Of a stretch of 33,939 nt of DNA, positions 23,708-31,800 are shown piece after piece; the first letter of the stretch is position 1, and each line of letters opens with the position of its first letter. Made by a program: the position numbers and the translations under genes. Source of the DNA: Pyrinomonadaceae bacterium (GTDB lineage Bacteria; Acidobacteriota; Blastocatellia; Pyrinomonadales; Pyrinomonadaceae); NCBI GenBank assembly GCA_030372865.1, contig JAUCQE010000648.1:1-33939 (forward strand), written 5' to 3'. The notes beneath the pieces are model-generated. The model made no database searches. It was not told the DNA's origin and saw only the letters and a program-made list of their open reading frames with translations.

Positions 23708-25396
23708 ATGAGAGTGAAGTTTTTAGCCGGCGTTTTTACCGTGCTCATGCTTGCGGGTACGGCCCTGGCCGACACCTTTTTTACTGCAGACCTGAATGCT
23801 GCACAGGAAGTTCCGCCTAATGGATCGACTGCAACGGGGTTTGGGCGGGTGACGCTTAACCCGGAAGAAACAGAGGTCCGAGTGTCGGTGCTGTGGCTTG
23901 GGCTTTCCGGCGGAGCGACAGGCGGGCACATTCATGGCCCAGCTCCCGCGGGAGCCAATGGCCCGATAATTTTCAACCTAAATCCTGCCGCGACCACGTC
24001 AGGTACGGTCATTGCCCAAAACTTTGCGGTCACCCCACAGCAGGTGGCCGACCTAAAGGCGGGGCTTTGGTATTTCAATATTCATACTGCGGCAAATTCG
24101 GGCGGTGAAATACGTGGCCAGATATTGGTCGATTCGCCTTTCATCGCCTATATGGACCCGAACCAGGAAGTGCCCGCAACCAGCACCGCAGCCCGCGGGT
24201 ACGGAGCGGTGAGCCTCAATGCTGCCGGAACGATCGCATACGTCAATATGATCTTCCTGAACTTGTCCGGTCCGGCCACCGCCGGCCATGTTCATCAGGG
24301 ACGATCCGGTACGAACGGCCCGGTCGTACAGAATCTCGCACCGCCGTCAGTGACAAGCGGAGGAAGCGTTGATTTCATCTGGAACTTGACGGCCGGCCAG
24401 GCAACCTTGTTGAAACAAGGCCAGTTCTATTTGAACGTGCACACCGCGGCGAATCCCGGCGGCGAGATCCGAGGTCAGATCCAAAGGCGGCGAAGCACCG
24501 TGCTTGATTTCGATGGCGACTCGAAGACCGATTATGCGAACACGCGATCGAACGCAACTGCCGGGACGACCGAATGGTGGATCAACTTGAGCGGCGGAGG
24601 CATATCGGCTTTCCCGTTCGGGCTCAACACCGATAATGTTCGTCCAAGAACCGTAGCTTGCGATTTCGACGGCGACGGAAAAGACGACCCGGCGATCTGG
24701 CGGACGGGTGCAACCCCGGCCGCTGCGTTCTATATTTACCGGAGCAGCGACTTTACAGTGCAGGTCGAGCAATTCGGCACTACCGGCGACAACCCGAGCG
24801 TCGTTAACGATTACGACGGCGATGGGCGCTGCGACGTAGCTGTATACAGACCGACGAGCCCGTCGACATGGTATTACCTTGGAAGTGCAAACAACCCGAA
24901 TAAGAACATTACATACACGGTGTTCGGTCTCGGTAGTTTCCCGAATCCGGGTGACTATGACGGCGACGGCAGAGGAGACTTTATGGTCCAGTCAAACGCA
25001 AACTGGTGGATCCTTCATGCCGACGGAACGATCCGTGTAGTGAACTTCGGAACCGGTTCATTCTTCGGAAATCCGGGCGATTTTGACGGAGACGGAAAAA
25101 CCGACGTAGCGGGATCGATAACTGAGGGTTCAAACCGTGCATGGTATTACGTCAGCAGTCTGAATCCGGCGCAGAACGTTTACAACACACGTGTCGCGTT
25201 TGGTGACACCAGTGCGAGACGTGCTCAGGGCGACTACGACGGGGACGGCAAGTCGGATCCGGGTGTTTACGTGACCTCGACGACCATCAGTCCTGTGCCG
25301 ACTTACTGGGTGCTGAATTCAAGCAACGGTTCGGTGACAACTGTCCCGTGGGGGCTATCGACCGATATTTCGGTGAACAACTACAACAACCGGTAA
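23708..25396 (+). CDS. secreted protein: two CHRD domains plus FG-GAP/VCBS repeats
   Basis: 562 residues. The start at 23708 has GAGGAG upstream and opens a signal peptide (VKFLAGVFTVLMLAGTALA). Two CHRD domains follow at about 24-140 and 145-258, each with GHIHGPAPAG- or GHVHQGRSG-like His motifs and a repeated NIHTAANSGGEIRGQ / NVHTAANPGGEIRGQ ending. The remainder holds six DxDGDxxxD calcium-type repeats (DFDGDGKDD, DYDGDGRCD, DFDGDGKTD and others), the FG-GAP/VCBS pattern of a beta propeller. It is extracellular or surface-bound. CHRD domains are named from chordin; in bacteria their role is unclear. A terminator follows. Confidence 0.85.
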   Translation: MRVKFLAGVFTVLMLAGTALADTFFTADLNAAQEVPPNGSTATGFGRVTLNPEETEVRVSVLWLGLSGGATGGHIHGPAPAGANGPIIFNLNPAATTSGTVIAQNFAVTPQQVADLKAGLWYFNIHTAANSGGEIRGQILVDSPFIAYMDPNQEVPATSTAARGYGAVSLNAAGTIAYVNMIFLNLSGPATAGHVHQGRSGTNGPVVQNLAPPSVTSGGSVDFIWNLTAGQATLLKQGQFYLNVHTAANPGGEIRGQIQRRRSTVLDFDGDSKTDYANTRSNATAGTTEWWINLSGGGISAFPFGLNTDNVRPRTVACDFDGDGKDDPAIWRTGATPAAAFYIYRSSDFTVQVEQFGTTGDNPSVVNDYDGDGRCDVAVYRPTSPSTWYYLGSANNPNKNITYTVFGLGSFPNPGDYDGDGRGDFMVQSNANWWILHADGTIRVVNFGTGSFFGNPGDFDGDGKTDVAGSITEGSNRAWYYVSSLNPAQNVYNTRVAFGDTSARRAQGDYDGDGKSDPGVYVTSTTISPVPTYWVLNSSNGSVTTVPWGLSTDISVNNYNNR

Positions 25397-25420
25397 GGCC
25401 GGTTCGGTTGACGCATGAGA

Positions 25421-25458
25421 AACGGGGGCGGGGGAAATCCTGCCCCCGTTATTGTTTT
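25421..25458 (+). terminator. intrinsic terminator
   Basis: AACGGGGGC (25421-25429) pairs with GCCCCCGTT (25442-25450), followed by ATTGTTTTG. It closes the CHRD/VCBS gene, 25 bp after its stop. Confidence 0.8.
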
Positions 25459-25508
25459 GCTCGAAGCACGATTTCGCGTAATATGCTACAAACATCTGTC
25501 CTCAACAT

Positions 25509-26987
25509 ATGAACTCCGAAACAATTGACCGGCAATCTCTCATTCGCGGACTCGGTTTGATCGCGGCGATCTCGATCATCATCGGCAACGTCATCGGCAC
25601 CGGCGTGTTCCTAAAGGCACGCGTCATGACGTGCAACGTAGGAACGCCGGGCTGGGTCGTTATGGCGTGGGTCGCGGCGGGTGTGCTTTCGCTCGCCGGG
25701 GCACTTACGTACGCCGAGTTGACCGCGATGAAGCCGCAGGCAGGCGGACCGTATGTGTTCCTGCGTGACTCGTACGGAAAGCTCTCGAGTTTCCTTTTCG
25801 GCTGGATGCAGATGTTCGTCGCCAGGACAGGTGCCCAGGCTTCGGTGGCTGTGGTATTTGCGATAGCTCTTAACGATTATCTCGGCGGAGCATTGAAGCA
25901 GACGCTGTTTCAGACGACCGTGCTCGGCTATCAGTACGAACTGACCTCGCTTCAACTGATCGCAGTCGTCCTGATCGCTATCTTCACTACGCTTAATTGT
26001 CTTTCGGTAAGTCTTAGCGGGCAGATCGCGACGGTACTTACGGCGATAAAGATCGCCCTTGTAATAATGGTCGGCGTCGGGGCATTTCTTTTCGTTACGG
26101 GCGGGGCGTTCGACAATTTTTCTTTGGCGTCAACCGGCGGAGCGTGTGAGGGCGTTGGCGACTCGGTGCGGTTTGGTTCTCCCGAATATTCGTTCTTCGC
26201 GGGTTTCGCGGCGGCGATGCTCGGGGCACTTTGGGGCTATGACGGCTGGGATAACCTGACGTATGTTGCCGGCGAGGTGAAGGATCCGAACCGAAACATC
26301 CCGATCGCGATCATTGGCAGTGTGCTTTTGATCATCCTTCTTTACGTTTCGGCGAACGTAGCCTATTTCTATGTTCTCGATCCGACAGCCGTTGCCTCGG
26401 TCTCAAAGGACTCGTCGGTTGCGATGGCCGTGGTGAGCAAGTTCTTTACGGGCGATATAACGACCTTTGCAACCGGGTTTGCGGTCGCGATCTTCACGGT
26501 CGGACTAATGCTTTCGTCGCTCGGCACGCTTCATACCTCGATCCTGGCGGCATCGAGAATTCCCTACGCGATGGCGAATGACCGGGTAATGTTCCCGCTC
26601 TTCAAACGACTGTCGGTAAACGCCGTGCCCGTGAATAGCGTCATCTTCATGGGTATTTGGGCCAGTATTTTGGCACTTTCGGGGTCTTTCGACACCCTGA
26701 CCGATTATGTGATCTTCGGTTCCTGGATATTCTACGCGTTGGTGACGTCGTCTATCTTCGTTTTTCGGCGGAAGTATCCCAACGCGGAACGTCCCTATAA
26801 AGCCTGGGGATATCCGTTCGTGCCGATCGTCTTCCTTTTGGTCACAGGCTGGCTACTATTAAGCACTCTACTGAATAATCCGAAGCAATCTGTAACAGGG
26901 ATCATCCTGATCTTGCTTGGTTTGCCCGTTTATTACTACGTTACGAGACATCAAGTTAAGGAAATCCGAACGGAGGGCGAAAGCTAG
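25509..26987 (+). CDS. APC-family amino-acid permease
   Basis: 492 residues with about 12 hydrophobic segments, an inner-membrane amino-acid-polyamine-organocation transporter. The first helix has the family motif IIGNVIGTGVFLKARVM. The loop after helix 2 shows ALTYAELTAMKPQAGGPYVF, typical of L-type (LAT) and related permeases, and GYDGWDNLTYVAGEVKDPNRNIP is the helix 6-7 signature. A neutral amino acid is the likely substrate, but this is family-level inference. The PilZ gene starts at the base after its stop, so the two are co-translated. Confidence 0.88.
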   Translation: MNSETIDRQSLIRGLGLIAAISIIIGNVIGTGVFLKARVMTCNVGTPGWVVMAWVAAGVLSLAGALTYAELTAMKPQAGGPYVFLRDSYGKLSSFLFGWMQMFVARTGAQASVAVVFAIALNDYLGGALKQTLFQTTVLGYQYELTSLQLIAVVLIAIFTTLNCLSVSLSGQIATVLTAIKIALVIMVGVGAFLFVTGGAFDNFSLASTGGACEGVGDSVRFGSPEYSFFAGFAAAMLGALWGYDGWDNLTYVAGEVKDPNRNIPIAIIGSVLLIILLYVSANVAYFYVLDPTAVASVSKDSSVAMAVVSKFFTGDITTFATGFAVAIFTVGLMLSSLGTLHTSILAASRIPYAMANDRVMFPLFKRLSVNAVPVNSVIFMGIWASILALSGSFDTLTDYVIFGSWIFYALVTSSIFVFRRKYPNAERPYKAWGYPFVPIVFLLVTGWLLLSTLLNNPKQSVTGIILILLGLPVYYYVTRHQVKEIRTEGES

Positions 26988-27323
26988 ATGGGCGGAACTG
27001 ATCGGAGAAGCGGAATCGATCGCCGAAAAACCCGGCGAGCCCGCGTTAACACGCCGATCGAGTGGGAAAGCCATTCAGGGAAACGGACGGGGACGGTTAG
27101 CGACCTAAGCCGCGACGGTTGTTTCGTTCTTACTTCGGGCGACGTCAGTGCCGGTGAAAGAATATTTATTAACTTCCCGCTGACTGATGGCGGCAAAGCA
27201 AGATTGCCGGCAGAGATCGGGGAGACCGTGTTCGACATCGGGTTTGCGGCGAAATTTGTTGGGCTAACGGTTGCCCAGAACGAATTTCTCGAACGATTTG
27301 TCGAACTGAACATGGAAAGCTAA
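26988..27323 (+). CDS. PilZ-domain protein (probable c-di-GMP receptor)
   Basis: 111 residues. The c-di-GMP motifs of PilZ are present: RRKTRRARV near 12-20 (RxxxR box) and DLSRDGCFV near 40-48 (DxSxxG). The domain fills the whole protein, so it is a stand-alone adaptor. The ATG at 26988 directly follows the TAG of the permease gene, which suggests coupled translation. Whether c-di-GMP modulates the permease is only a guess from this arrangement. A hairpin follows. Confidence 0.88.
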   Translation: MGGTDRRSGIDRRKTRRARVNTPIEWESHSGKRTGTVSDLSRDGCFVLTSGDVSAGERIFINFPLTDGGKARLPAEIGETVFDIGFAAKFVGLTVAQNEFLERFVELNMES

Positions 27324-27353
27324 TACCATGAGAGCTTTGCCAGAAAAGGAATG

Positions 27354-27374
27354 GGGCGGCTAGTGAGGCCGCCC
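27354..27374. terminator. hairpin between convergent PilZ gene and murE
   Basis: GGGCGGC and GCCGCCC form a 7-bp stem with a 7-nt loop; the plus-strand sequence after it (TATTTGTCTTT) is T-rich. The last base is also the last base of the murE stop codon. Confidence 0.6.
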
Positions 27375-28861
27375 TATTTGTCTTTGACGGCGTCTACGGC
27401 TGCAAGGGCGACCTCTCGATCATCGAAGTGAAACTTGTCTGAGCCGACGATCTGGTAATTTTCGTGACCCTTACCGGCGATGATCACGACATCGCCGGTT
27501 CGGGCTGCCACGACCGCTTTATGGATCGCTTCGCGGCGGTCCGAGATCGCCCGGTATTCGGTTCCGGTTTCCGCAACTCCGGTTTCGATCTCCGCGATTA
27601 TCTTCAGCGGGTCCTCAGTTCGAGGGTTGTCGGAAGTTATAAAAACCAGATCCGAGTTCTCACCCGCGACCCTGCCCATCGGGGCACGCTTTGTTTTGTC
27701 ACGATCTCCGCCGCACCCGAAAACGGTAATGACACGGCCTTCCGTCAGGTCGCGTGCCGTTCGGAGCGTGTTGAGCAAAGCGTCGTCCGTATGGGCATAA
27801 TCGACGACCACCGCGAAATCGCCATCGTGCGGGACGCGTTCGAAACGACCCGGGGCACCAACACACTTGCCCAATCCTGCCACGATCGAGTCCAGATCGT
27901 AACCAAGTTCAAGGGCAGCGGCCGTTGCCGAAAGCATGTTGTAAACATGCGGCCTGCCGACCAGCGGGGAAGTCACGCGGTGTTCACCCGCCGGCGTCCG
28001 GAGAGTGAAAGACGTTCCCTTTATCAACGAAACGTCGATATCGGACGCAGTCAGGTCAGCATCGGAATCTTGTGCGAACGTAACCACTTTGCCACCACCG
28101 GCACGCAGGTCCGCGACGAGCATTCTGCCCCATTCATCGTCGATGTTTACCACGCTCGCACCGGGCCGCTCGCCGAGCCGGCCGTCAAAGAGCTTCTTCT
28201 TCGCGTCGAAGTAATTCTCCATTGTGCCGTGGTAGTCGAGATGATCCTGGGTCAGATTCGTGAAAACCGCGACGCGGAATCGCAGTGAATCGCAGCGGTG
28301 GAGGTCGATCGCCTGTGAGGATGCTTCCATCGCAGCAAATCCGCATCCGGCTTCGACTGCCTGACGGAGATAGCGATTGGTATCAGATGCTTCCGGCGTT
28401 GTGCGTATCGCGGGCTCGCTTTGCTCGCCGATCCGATATTCAACGGTCGTGAGCATTGCGGGTTTTACGCCAGCGGCCTCTGCGAGCGCGTAGCAAAGAT
28501 ACGTTGTAGTGGTCTTGCCGTTGGTTCCGGTGATGCCGACGAGGTCCAGCTTACGCGAAGGGTCACCGTTTATGATCGACGCCGCCTTCGCAAGTGCGAC
28601 GCGTGCGTCCGCGACCTTGAGCCACGGGCAAGCAAAGCCGTCGGGTGCGTCGAACTCGGAGATAATACCTGCGGCCCCGCGACGGAGGACATCGTCGATG
28701 AAGCGATGGCCATCGACTGTTGCTCCCTTAATCGCAACAAAAAGTGTGCCCTTGCGAGCCTGTCGCGAATCGTGCGTCACATCCAGTACTTCTGTGTCTG
28801 CGCTTCCCGTTAACTTGGCATCCAATGCCGCCGCTACATCATTTATAGAAATATTGCCCAC
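27374..28861 (-). CDS. murE: UDP-MurNAc-Ala-Glu:meso-diaminopimelate ligase
   Basis: 495 residues starting at GTG 28861. The cytoplasmic Mur ligase adds the third residue of the peptidoglycan stem peptide using ATP. The P-loop TGTNGKTT is at 111-118, the carbamylated-Lys region YFDAKKKLF near 217-225, and the C-terminal DNPR (411-414) is the signature for meso-diaminopimelate, as opposed to lysine, specificity. Length is standard. No other mur or fts genes are adjacent, so this murE is outside the usual dcw cluster. It may thus be transcribed alone. Confidence 0.95.
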   Translation of the reverse strand: MGNISINDVAAALDAKLTGSADTEVLDVTHDSRQARKGTLFVAIKGATVDGHRFIDDVLRRGAAGIISEFDAPDGFACPWLKVADARVALAKAASIINGDPSRKLDLVGITGTNGKTTTTYLCYALAEAAGVKPAMLTTVEYRIGEQSEPAIRTTPEASDTNRYLRQAVEAGCGFAAMEASSQAIDLHRCDSLRFRVAVFTNLTQDHLDYHGTMENYFDAKKKLFDGRLGERPGASVVNIDDEWGRMLVADLRAGGGKVVTFAQDSDADLTASDIDVSLIKGTSFTLRTPAGEHRVTSPLVGRPHVYNMLSATAAALELGYDLDSIVAGLGKCVGAPGRFERVPHDGDFAVVVDYAHTDDALLNTLRTARDLTEGRVITVFGCGGDRDKTKRAPMGRVAGENSDLVFITSDNPRTEDPLKIIAEIETGVAETGTEYRAISDRREAIHKAVVAARTGDVVIIAGKGHENYQIVGSDKFHFDDREVALAAVDAVKDK

Positions 28862-28994
28862 TTGAAGTGTTCCGTTTTATGAACTTATCTTTATAAATCA
28901 ATTTTTCCCGCAAATTATACGATACGCAAAAACTTTGCACGAACAACCTGAAGGGAATTTCGTATAGATGACCAACACGGAGGTTTGACGCGAC

Positions 28995-29258
28995 ATGAGA
29001 TTAATTAAGATCGTACTGACAGTTATCGCGATCGTATTCGGAACAATGGCGGCTTTCTGGCTGCTCGGAGTTGTCTGGTCGCTATTCGGATACGCGTTTT
29101 GGCTTGGTCTATTGGCAGCTGTCGGCTACGGCGGATACAAACTTTTTACCAGGGCGGAACAAAAATACGTGACCGGGCCTTCGGCACGCGGCGAGATCGA
29201 GGATCGGGATTTTTCGCTTTCGTGGGAAGAGTACGGCCGTAAGTATCTGAATAAGTGA
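28995..29258 (+). CDS. small membrane protein of unknown function
   Basis: 87 residues with two hydrophobic segments at about 4-24 and 27-48 (WLLGVVWSLFGYAFWLGLLAAV), then a charged soluble tail ending DFSLSWEEYGRKYLNK. GGAGG precedes the ATG by 13 bases. A single-gene unit, divergent from murE. I do not recognise the family. It may be a small inner-membrane subunit or regulator. Confidence 0.65.
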   Translation: MRLIKIVLTVIAIVFGTMAAFWLLGVVWSLFGYAFWLGLLAAVGYGGYKLFTRAEQKYVTGPSARGEIEDRDFSLSWEEYGRKYLNK

Positions 29259-29281
29259 ACGACTAGACATTTCCGAACGCC

Positions 29282-29310
29282 TTGGCTACATTGTCGTATT
29301 AGCGTACGGT
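29282..29310 (+). promoter_or_regulatory. possible promoter of tRNA-Leu
   Basis: TTGGCT, 17-bp spacer, TACGGT. It is weak by sequence but correctly placed, about 28 bp before the mature tRNA 5' end. Confidence 0.3.
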
Positions 29311-29344
29311 GGCACCGGAACGGTTTACCCGTCAGCTAGTAAAA

Positions 29345-29429
29345 GCCGAGGTGGCGAAATTGGTAGACGCACTAGACTTAGGATCTAGCGTCGAAAGACA
29401 TGCAGGTTCGATTCCTGTCCTCGGCACCA
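29345..29429 (+). tRNA. tRNA-Leu (anticodon UAG)
   Basis: The acceptor stem GCCGAGG pairs with CCTCGGC, and an encoded CCA follows the discriminator A. The anticodon stem CTAGA/TCTAG encloses the loop CTTAGGA with anticodon TAG, reading CUA/CUG leucine codons. A variable arm (CGTCGAAAGACATG) and the T arm GCAGGTTCGATTCCTGT are present. The total length of 85 with a long variable arm fits a class II tRNA. Confidence 0.97.
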
Positions 29430-29444
29430 ATTTTCAGTAACAGT

Positions 29445-29472
29445 CGGCCGGTGATTTCTCACCGGCCGTTTT
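29445..29472 (+). terminator. intrinsic terminator after tRNA-Leu
   Basis: CGGCCGGTGA and TCACCGGCCG form a perfect 10-bp stem closed by a TTTC loop, then TTTT. It ends the tRNA transcript and insulates tig. Confidence 0.85.
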
Positions 29473-29562
29473 GCGTTTATCGGGCCTCCGGCCAGCTATT
29501 CGACTTTTACATCCTGCTCCGTTATTCTTTTTATTGATCAAAAACAGGTATTCAGACCATTA

Positions 29563-31014
29563 ATGAAAAGCGAAATTAAAGAGATTTCCCCGACACAGCG
29601 GGAATTGCATATTGAGGTCGATGCGGCTCTGCTCAAGGACGCATACGGCAAGGTAAGCCAGCGTTATCAGAAGGGTGCGAGCATCCCGGGATTCCGCAAG
29701 GGCTATGCGCCCCTTGACGTTATCAAGCTCCGGTATAAGGACGAGATCAAGCAGGAAGTGCTCCAGCTTGTGCTGCCGGAAAAGGTTACCGAGGCGATCC
29801 GCGAGCACGGGCTCCAGCCGCTTTCAGAGCCGCATCTTCACGTCGACAATATTGAGTCGGTTAAGGTGAACGGCTCCGAGTCGATCAAACTTCACGCCCA
29901 CGTAGAGGTGATGCCCGAGATTCCGATGCCGGATTACAAAGGCATTGAACTTACCCGCCGCGTGAAGCCGGTGGACGATAGCGAGATCGAAGACCTTATC
30001 GCTAATCGTTTGAATCAGGAGGCCGCGTTGATACCGGTCGAGGGCCGTGCCTCAGAGATGGGTGACACCGTTATCGCTGACCTTGAAGGGAAGTTTGAGG
30101 ACGCACCGGACGGTGACCCGATAACCGCCAACGACCTAGAGATCAAGCTCGGTGACGAGGTGATCGAGCGTTCGTTTACAGAGAATTTGGTCGGCGTAAA
30201 GGAAGAGGACGAGAAGGAATTCACGGTGTCGTATCCCGACGATTTCTCATCGGCGGCACTTGCCGGCAAGACCGTTCATTACAAGGCAAAGATCAAATCG
30301 GTCGGCCGAATGGAAACTCCGGAATTGAACGACGATTGGGCGAAGAGCCTTGACGAGGGCTACGAATCGCTTGCGGATCTTCGTAAAAAGCTTCGCGCGG
30401 ATCTTGAGACCTATGCGAAGTCTGACTCTGATGCGCGGCTTCGAAACAACGCCATCGCGAAGTTGATAGAAGCGAATGCTTTTGAGGTTCCGAACACGCT
30501 GATCGAGAACCAGGCCCGCAACCTGTTGAACAATTTTGCCCAGGACCTGCAGCAGCGGGGTGTCGACCTGAATAAGGTGGAGAACGACTTTATCCAGATG
30601 GCGTTTCATCAGATGCGGACGCAGGCCGAACGTGACGTTCGTGGTGCGATGCTTCTTGAAAAGATCGCCGAAGCCGAAAAGGTCGAGGTCAAGACCGAAG
30701 AGGTCGATGAAGAGATCGCGAAGATGGCCGAGTATTACCGCGTCGAGCCTGACCAGATCAAAGCTTCGCTTGAGAAGCAGGGCAGCGGCGGAACGATCGA
30801 GAACAACCTTCGGACACGTAAATCGATCGAGGCAATGATCGAACACGCGAAAATAACCGACGGCCCTTGGGTCGATGAAGATGCCATTGCGGACGCCGAC
30901 GCGGCTGCGGCGGCAGAAGAAGACGAAAAGCCGAAAAAGACTTCCAAGGCGAAGGCATCCGAAGCCAAGGAACCGAAGGCTGCAAAAAAGAAGTCGGCGA
31001 AGACCGAAAGTTAG
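29563..31014 (+). CDS. tig: trigger factor
   Basis: 483 residues. It is a ribosome-bound chaperone and peptidyl-prolyl isomerase that meets nascent chains at the exit tunnel. The ribosome-docking signature GFRKGYAP is at 43-50. The FKBP-like PPIase domain lies at about 150-245 (GDTVIADLEGKF, VSYPDDFSSAALAGKTVHYK), and the helical C-terminal chaperone arms follow. The last 45 residues are a tail of Ala/Asp/Glu then Lys/Ala/Ser (KKTSKAKASEAKEPKAAKKK) that E. coli Tig lacks. It heads the tig-clpP-clpX cluster conserved in many bacteria. Confidence 0.95.
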   Translation: MKSEIKEISPTQRELHIEVDAALLKDAYGKVSQRYQKGASIPGFRKGYAPLDVIKLRYKDEIKQEVLQLVLPEKVTEAIREHGLQPLSEPHLHVDNIESVKVNGSESIKLHAHVEVMPEIPMPDYKGIELTRRVKPVDDSEIEDLIANRLNQEAALIPVEGRASEMGDTVIADLEGKFEDAPDGDPITANDLEIKLGDEVIERSFTENLVGVKEEDEKEFTVSYPDDFSSAALAGKTVHYKAKIKSVGRMETPELNDDWAKSLDEGYESLADLRKKLRADLETYAKSDSDARLRNNAIAKLIEANAFEVPNTLIENQARNLLNNFAQDLQQRGVDLNKVENDFIQMAFHQMRTQAERDVRGAMLLEKIAEAEKVEVKTEEVDEEIAKMAEYYRVEPDQIKASLEKQGSGGTIENNLRTRKSIEAMIEHAKITDGPWVDEDAIADADAAAAAEEDEKPKKTSKAKASEAKEPKAAKKKSAKTES

Positions 31015-31023
31015 GTTGAGATT

Positions 31024-31049
31024 GGGCGGCCGACTTTGGTTGGCCGTCC
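31024..31049 (+). terminator. hairpin after tig, weak terminator or processing site
   Basis: GGGCGGCC pairs with GGCCGTCC with one mismatch or wobble across a 10-nt loop. No T tract follows, so partial termination or RNA processing between tig and clpP is as likely. Confidence 0.35.
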
Positions 31050-31061
31050 GAATAAACACGC

Positions 31062-31089
31062 TTGCATTTTCCGGTATTCCGTGTAAAAT
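31062..31089 (+). promoter_or_regulatory. promoter of clpP-clpX
   Basis: TTGCAT, 16-bp spacer, TAAAAT. The predicted start is about 75 bp before the clpP ATG. It would let clpP-clpX be expressed apart from tig. Confidence 0.5.
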
Positions 31090-31170
31090 CTGCAATCGGT
31101 CATTTTTCAACCACTTATCGTCACCGCATTAAACTAAAACTTAAAGAATTAGCTCAAAAAGAGGGGATCT

Positions 31171-31758
31171 ATGGCCTTAGTACCAATGGTAGTCGAACAA
31201 ACGTCCCGTGGAGAACGTGCGTTCGACATTTACTCGCGGCTGTTGAAGGACAGCATCATTTTCATCGGAACCCCGATCGACGACCAGATCGCGAACCTGA
31301 TCGTCGCACAACTCCTGTTCCTCGAGGCAGAAGACCCGGAACGCGATATCAACCTGTATATCAACTCACCGGGCGGTTCGATCACCGCGGGCATGGCGAT
31401 CTACGACACGATGCAGTTCATTAAGAACGACGTCACGACGATCTGCGTCGGGCAGTGCGCATCGATGGGTGCATTGCTGCTGACCGCCGGTACGAAGGGC
31501 AAGCGATTCGCACTTCCGCATTCGCGAATCCTTATCCACCAGCCTTCCGGCGGTGCCCAGGGGCAGGCGACCGACGTTCGCATCATGGCCGAGGAGATAC
31601 TTCGCATGCGTGAAATGACGTCGCGGATACTTTCGTTCCACTCGGGCCAGGCATTTGACCAAGTGGAAAAAGACGTCGAACGCGACCGCATTCTCTCGCC
31701 GCTCCAGGCTAAGGAATACGGCTTGATCGACGAAGTTATCGAGCATCGGGACAAGTAA
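31171..31758 (+). CDS. clpP: ATP-dependent Clp protease proteolytic subunit
   Basis: 195 residues, the normal ClpP size. It forms a 14-subunit serine protease that degrades substrates unfolded by ClpX. The catalytic Ser98 is in [11 protein letters not shown], His123 in ILIHQPSGG, Asp172 in ERDRI. The N-terminus ([20 protein letters not shown]) is classical, with no long propeptide. GAGGGGA precedes the ATG. clpX begins 42 bp downstream. A short series of GTCCA repeats lies between them. Confidence 0.97.
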   Translation: MALVPMVVEQTSRGERAFDIYSRLLKDSIIFIGTPIDDQIANLIVAQLLFLEAEDPERDINLYINSPGGSITAGMAIYDTMQFIKNDVTTICVGQCASMGALLLTAGTKGKRFALPHSRILIHQPSGGAQGQATDVRIMAEEILRMREMTSRILSFHSGQAFDQVEKDVERDRILSPLQAKEYGLIDEVIEHRDK

Positions 31759-31782
31759 GTCCAGGAAGTCCAAGACTGTCCA
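31759..31782. repeat. three GTCCA motifs between clpP and clpX
   Basis: GTCCA at 31759, 31768 and 31778, at spacings of 9 and 10 bp. They fill most of the short spacer before clpX. No ribosome binding site is obvious before the clpX ATG. The function of the motif series is unknown. Confidence 0.45.
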
Positions 31783-31800
31783 GACTGACCACTGTTTTTT

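Noticed and set aside
27464-28288. A 274-codon plus-strand frame inside murE
   Set aside because: Antisense shadow of a well-conserved enzyme; no ribosome binding site and no recognisable protein.
30247-31110. A 287-codon minus-strand frame inside tig
   Set aside because: Antisense shadow; its Phe/Leu-rich product mirrors the Lys/Glu-rich Tig coding sequence.
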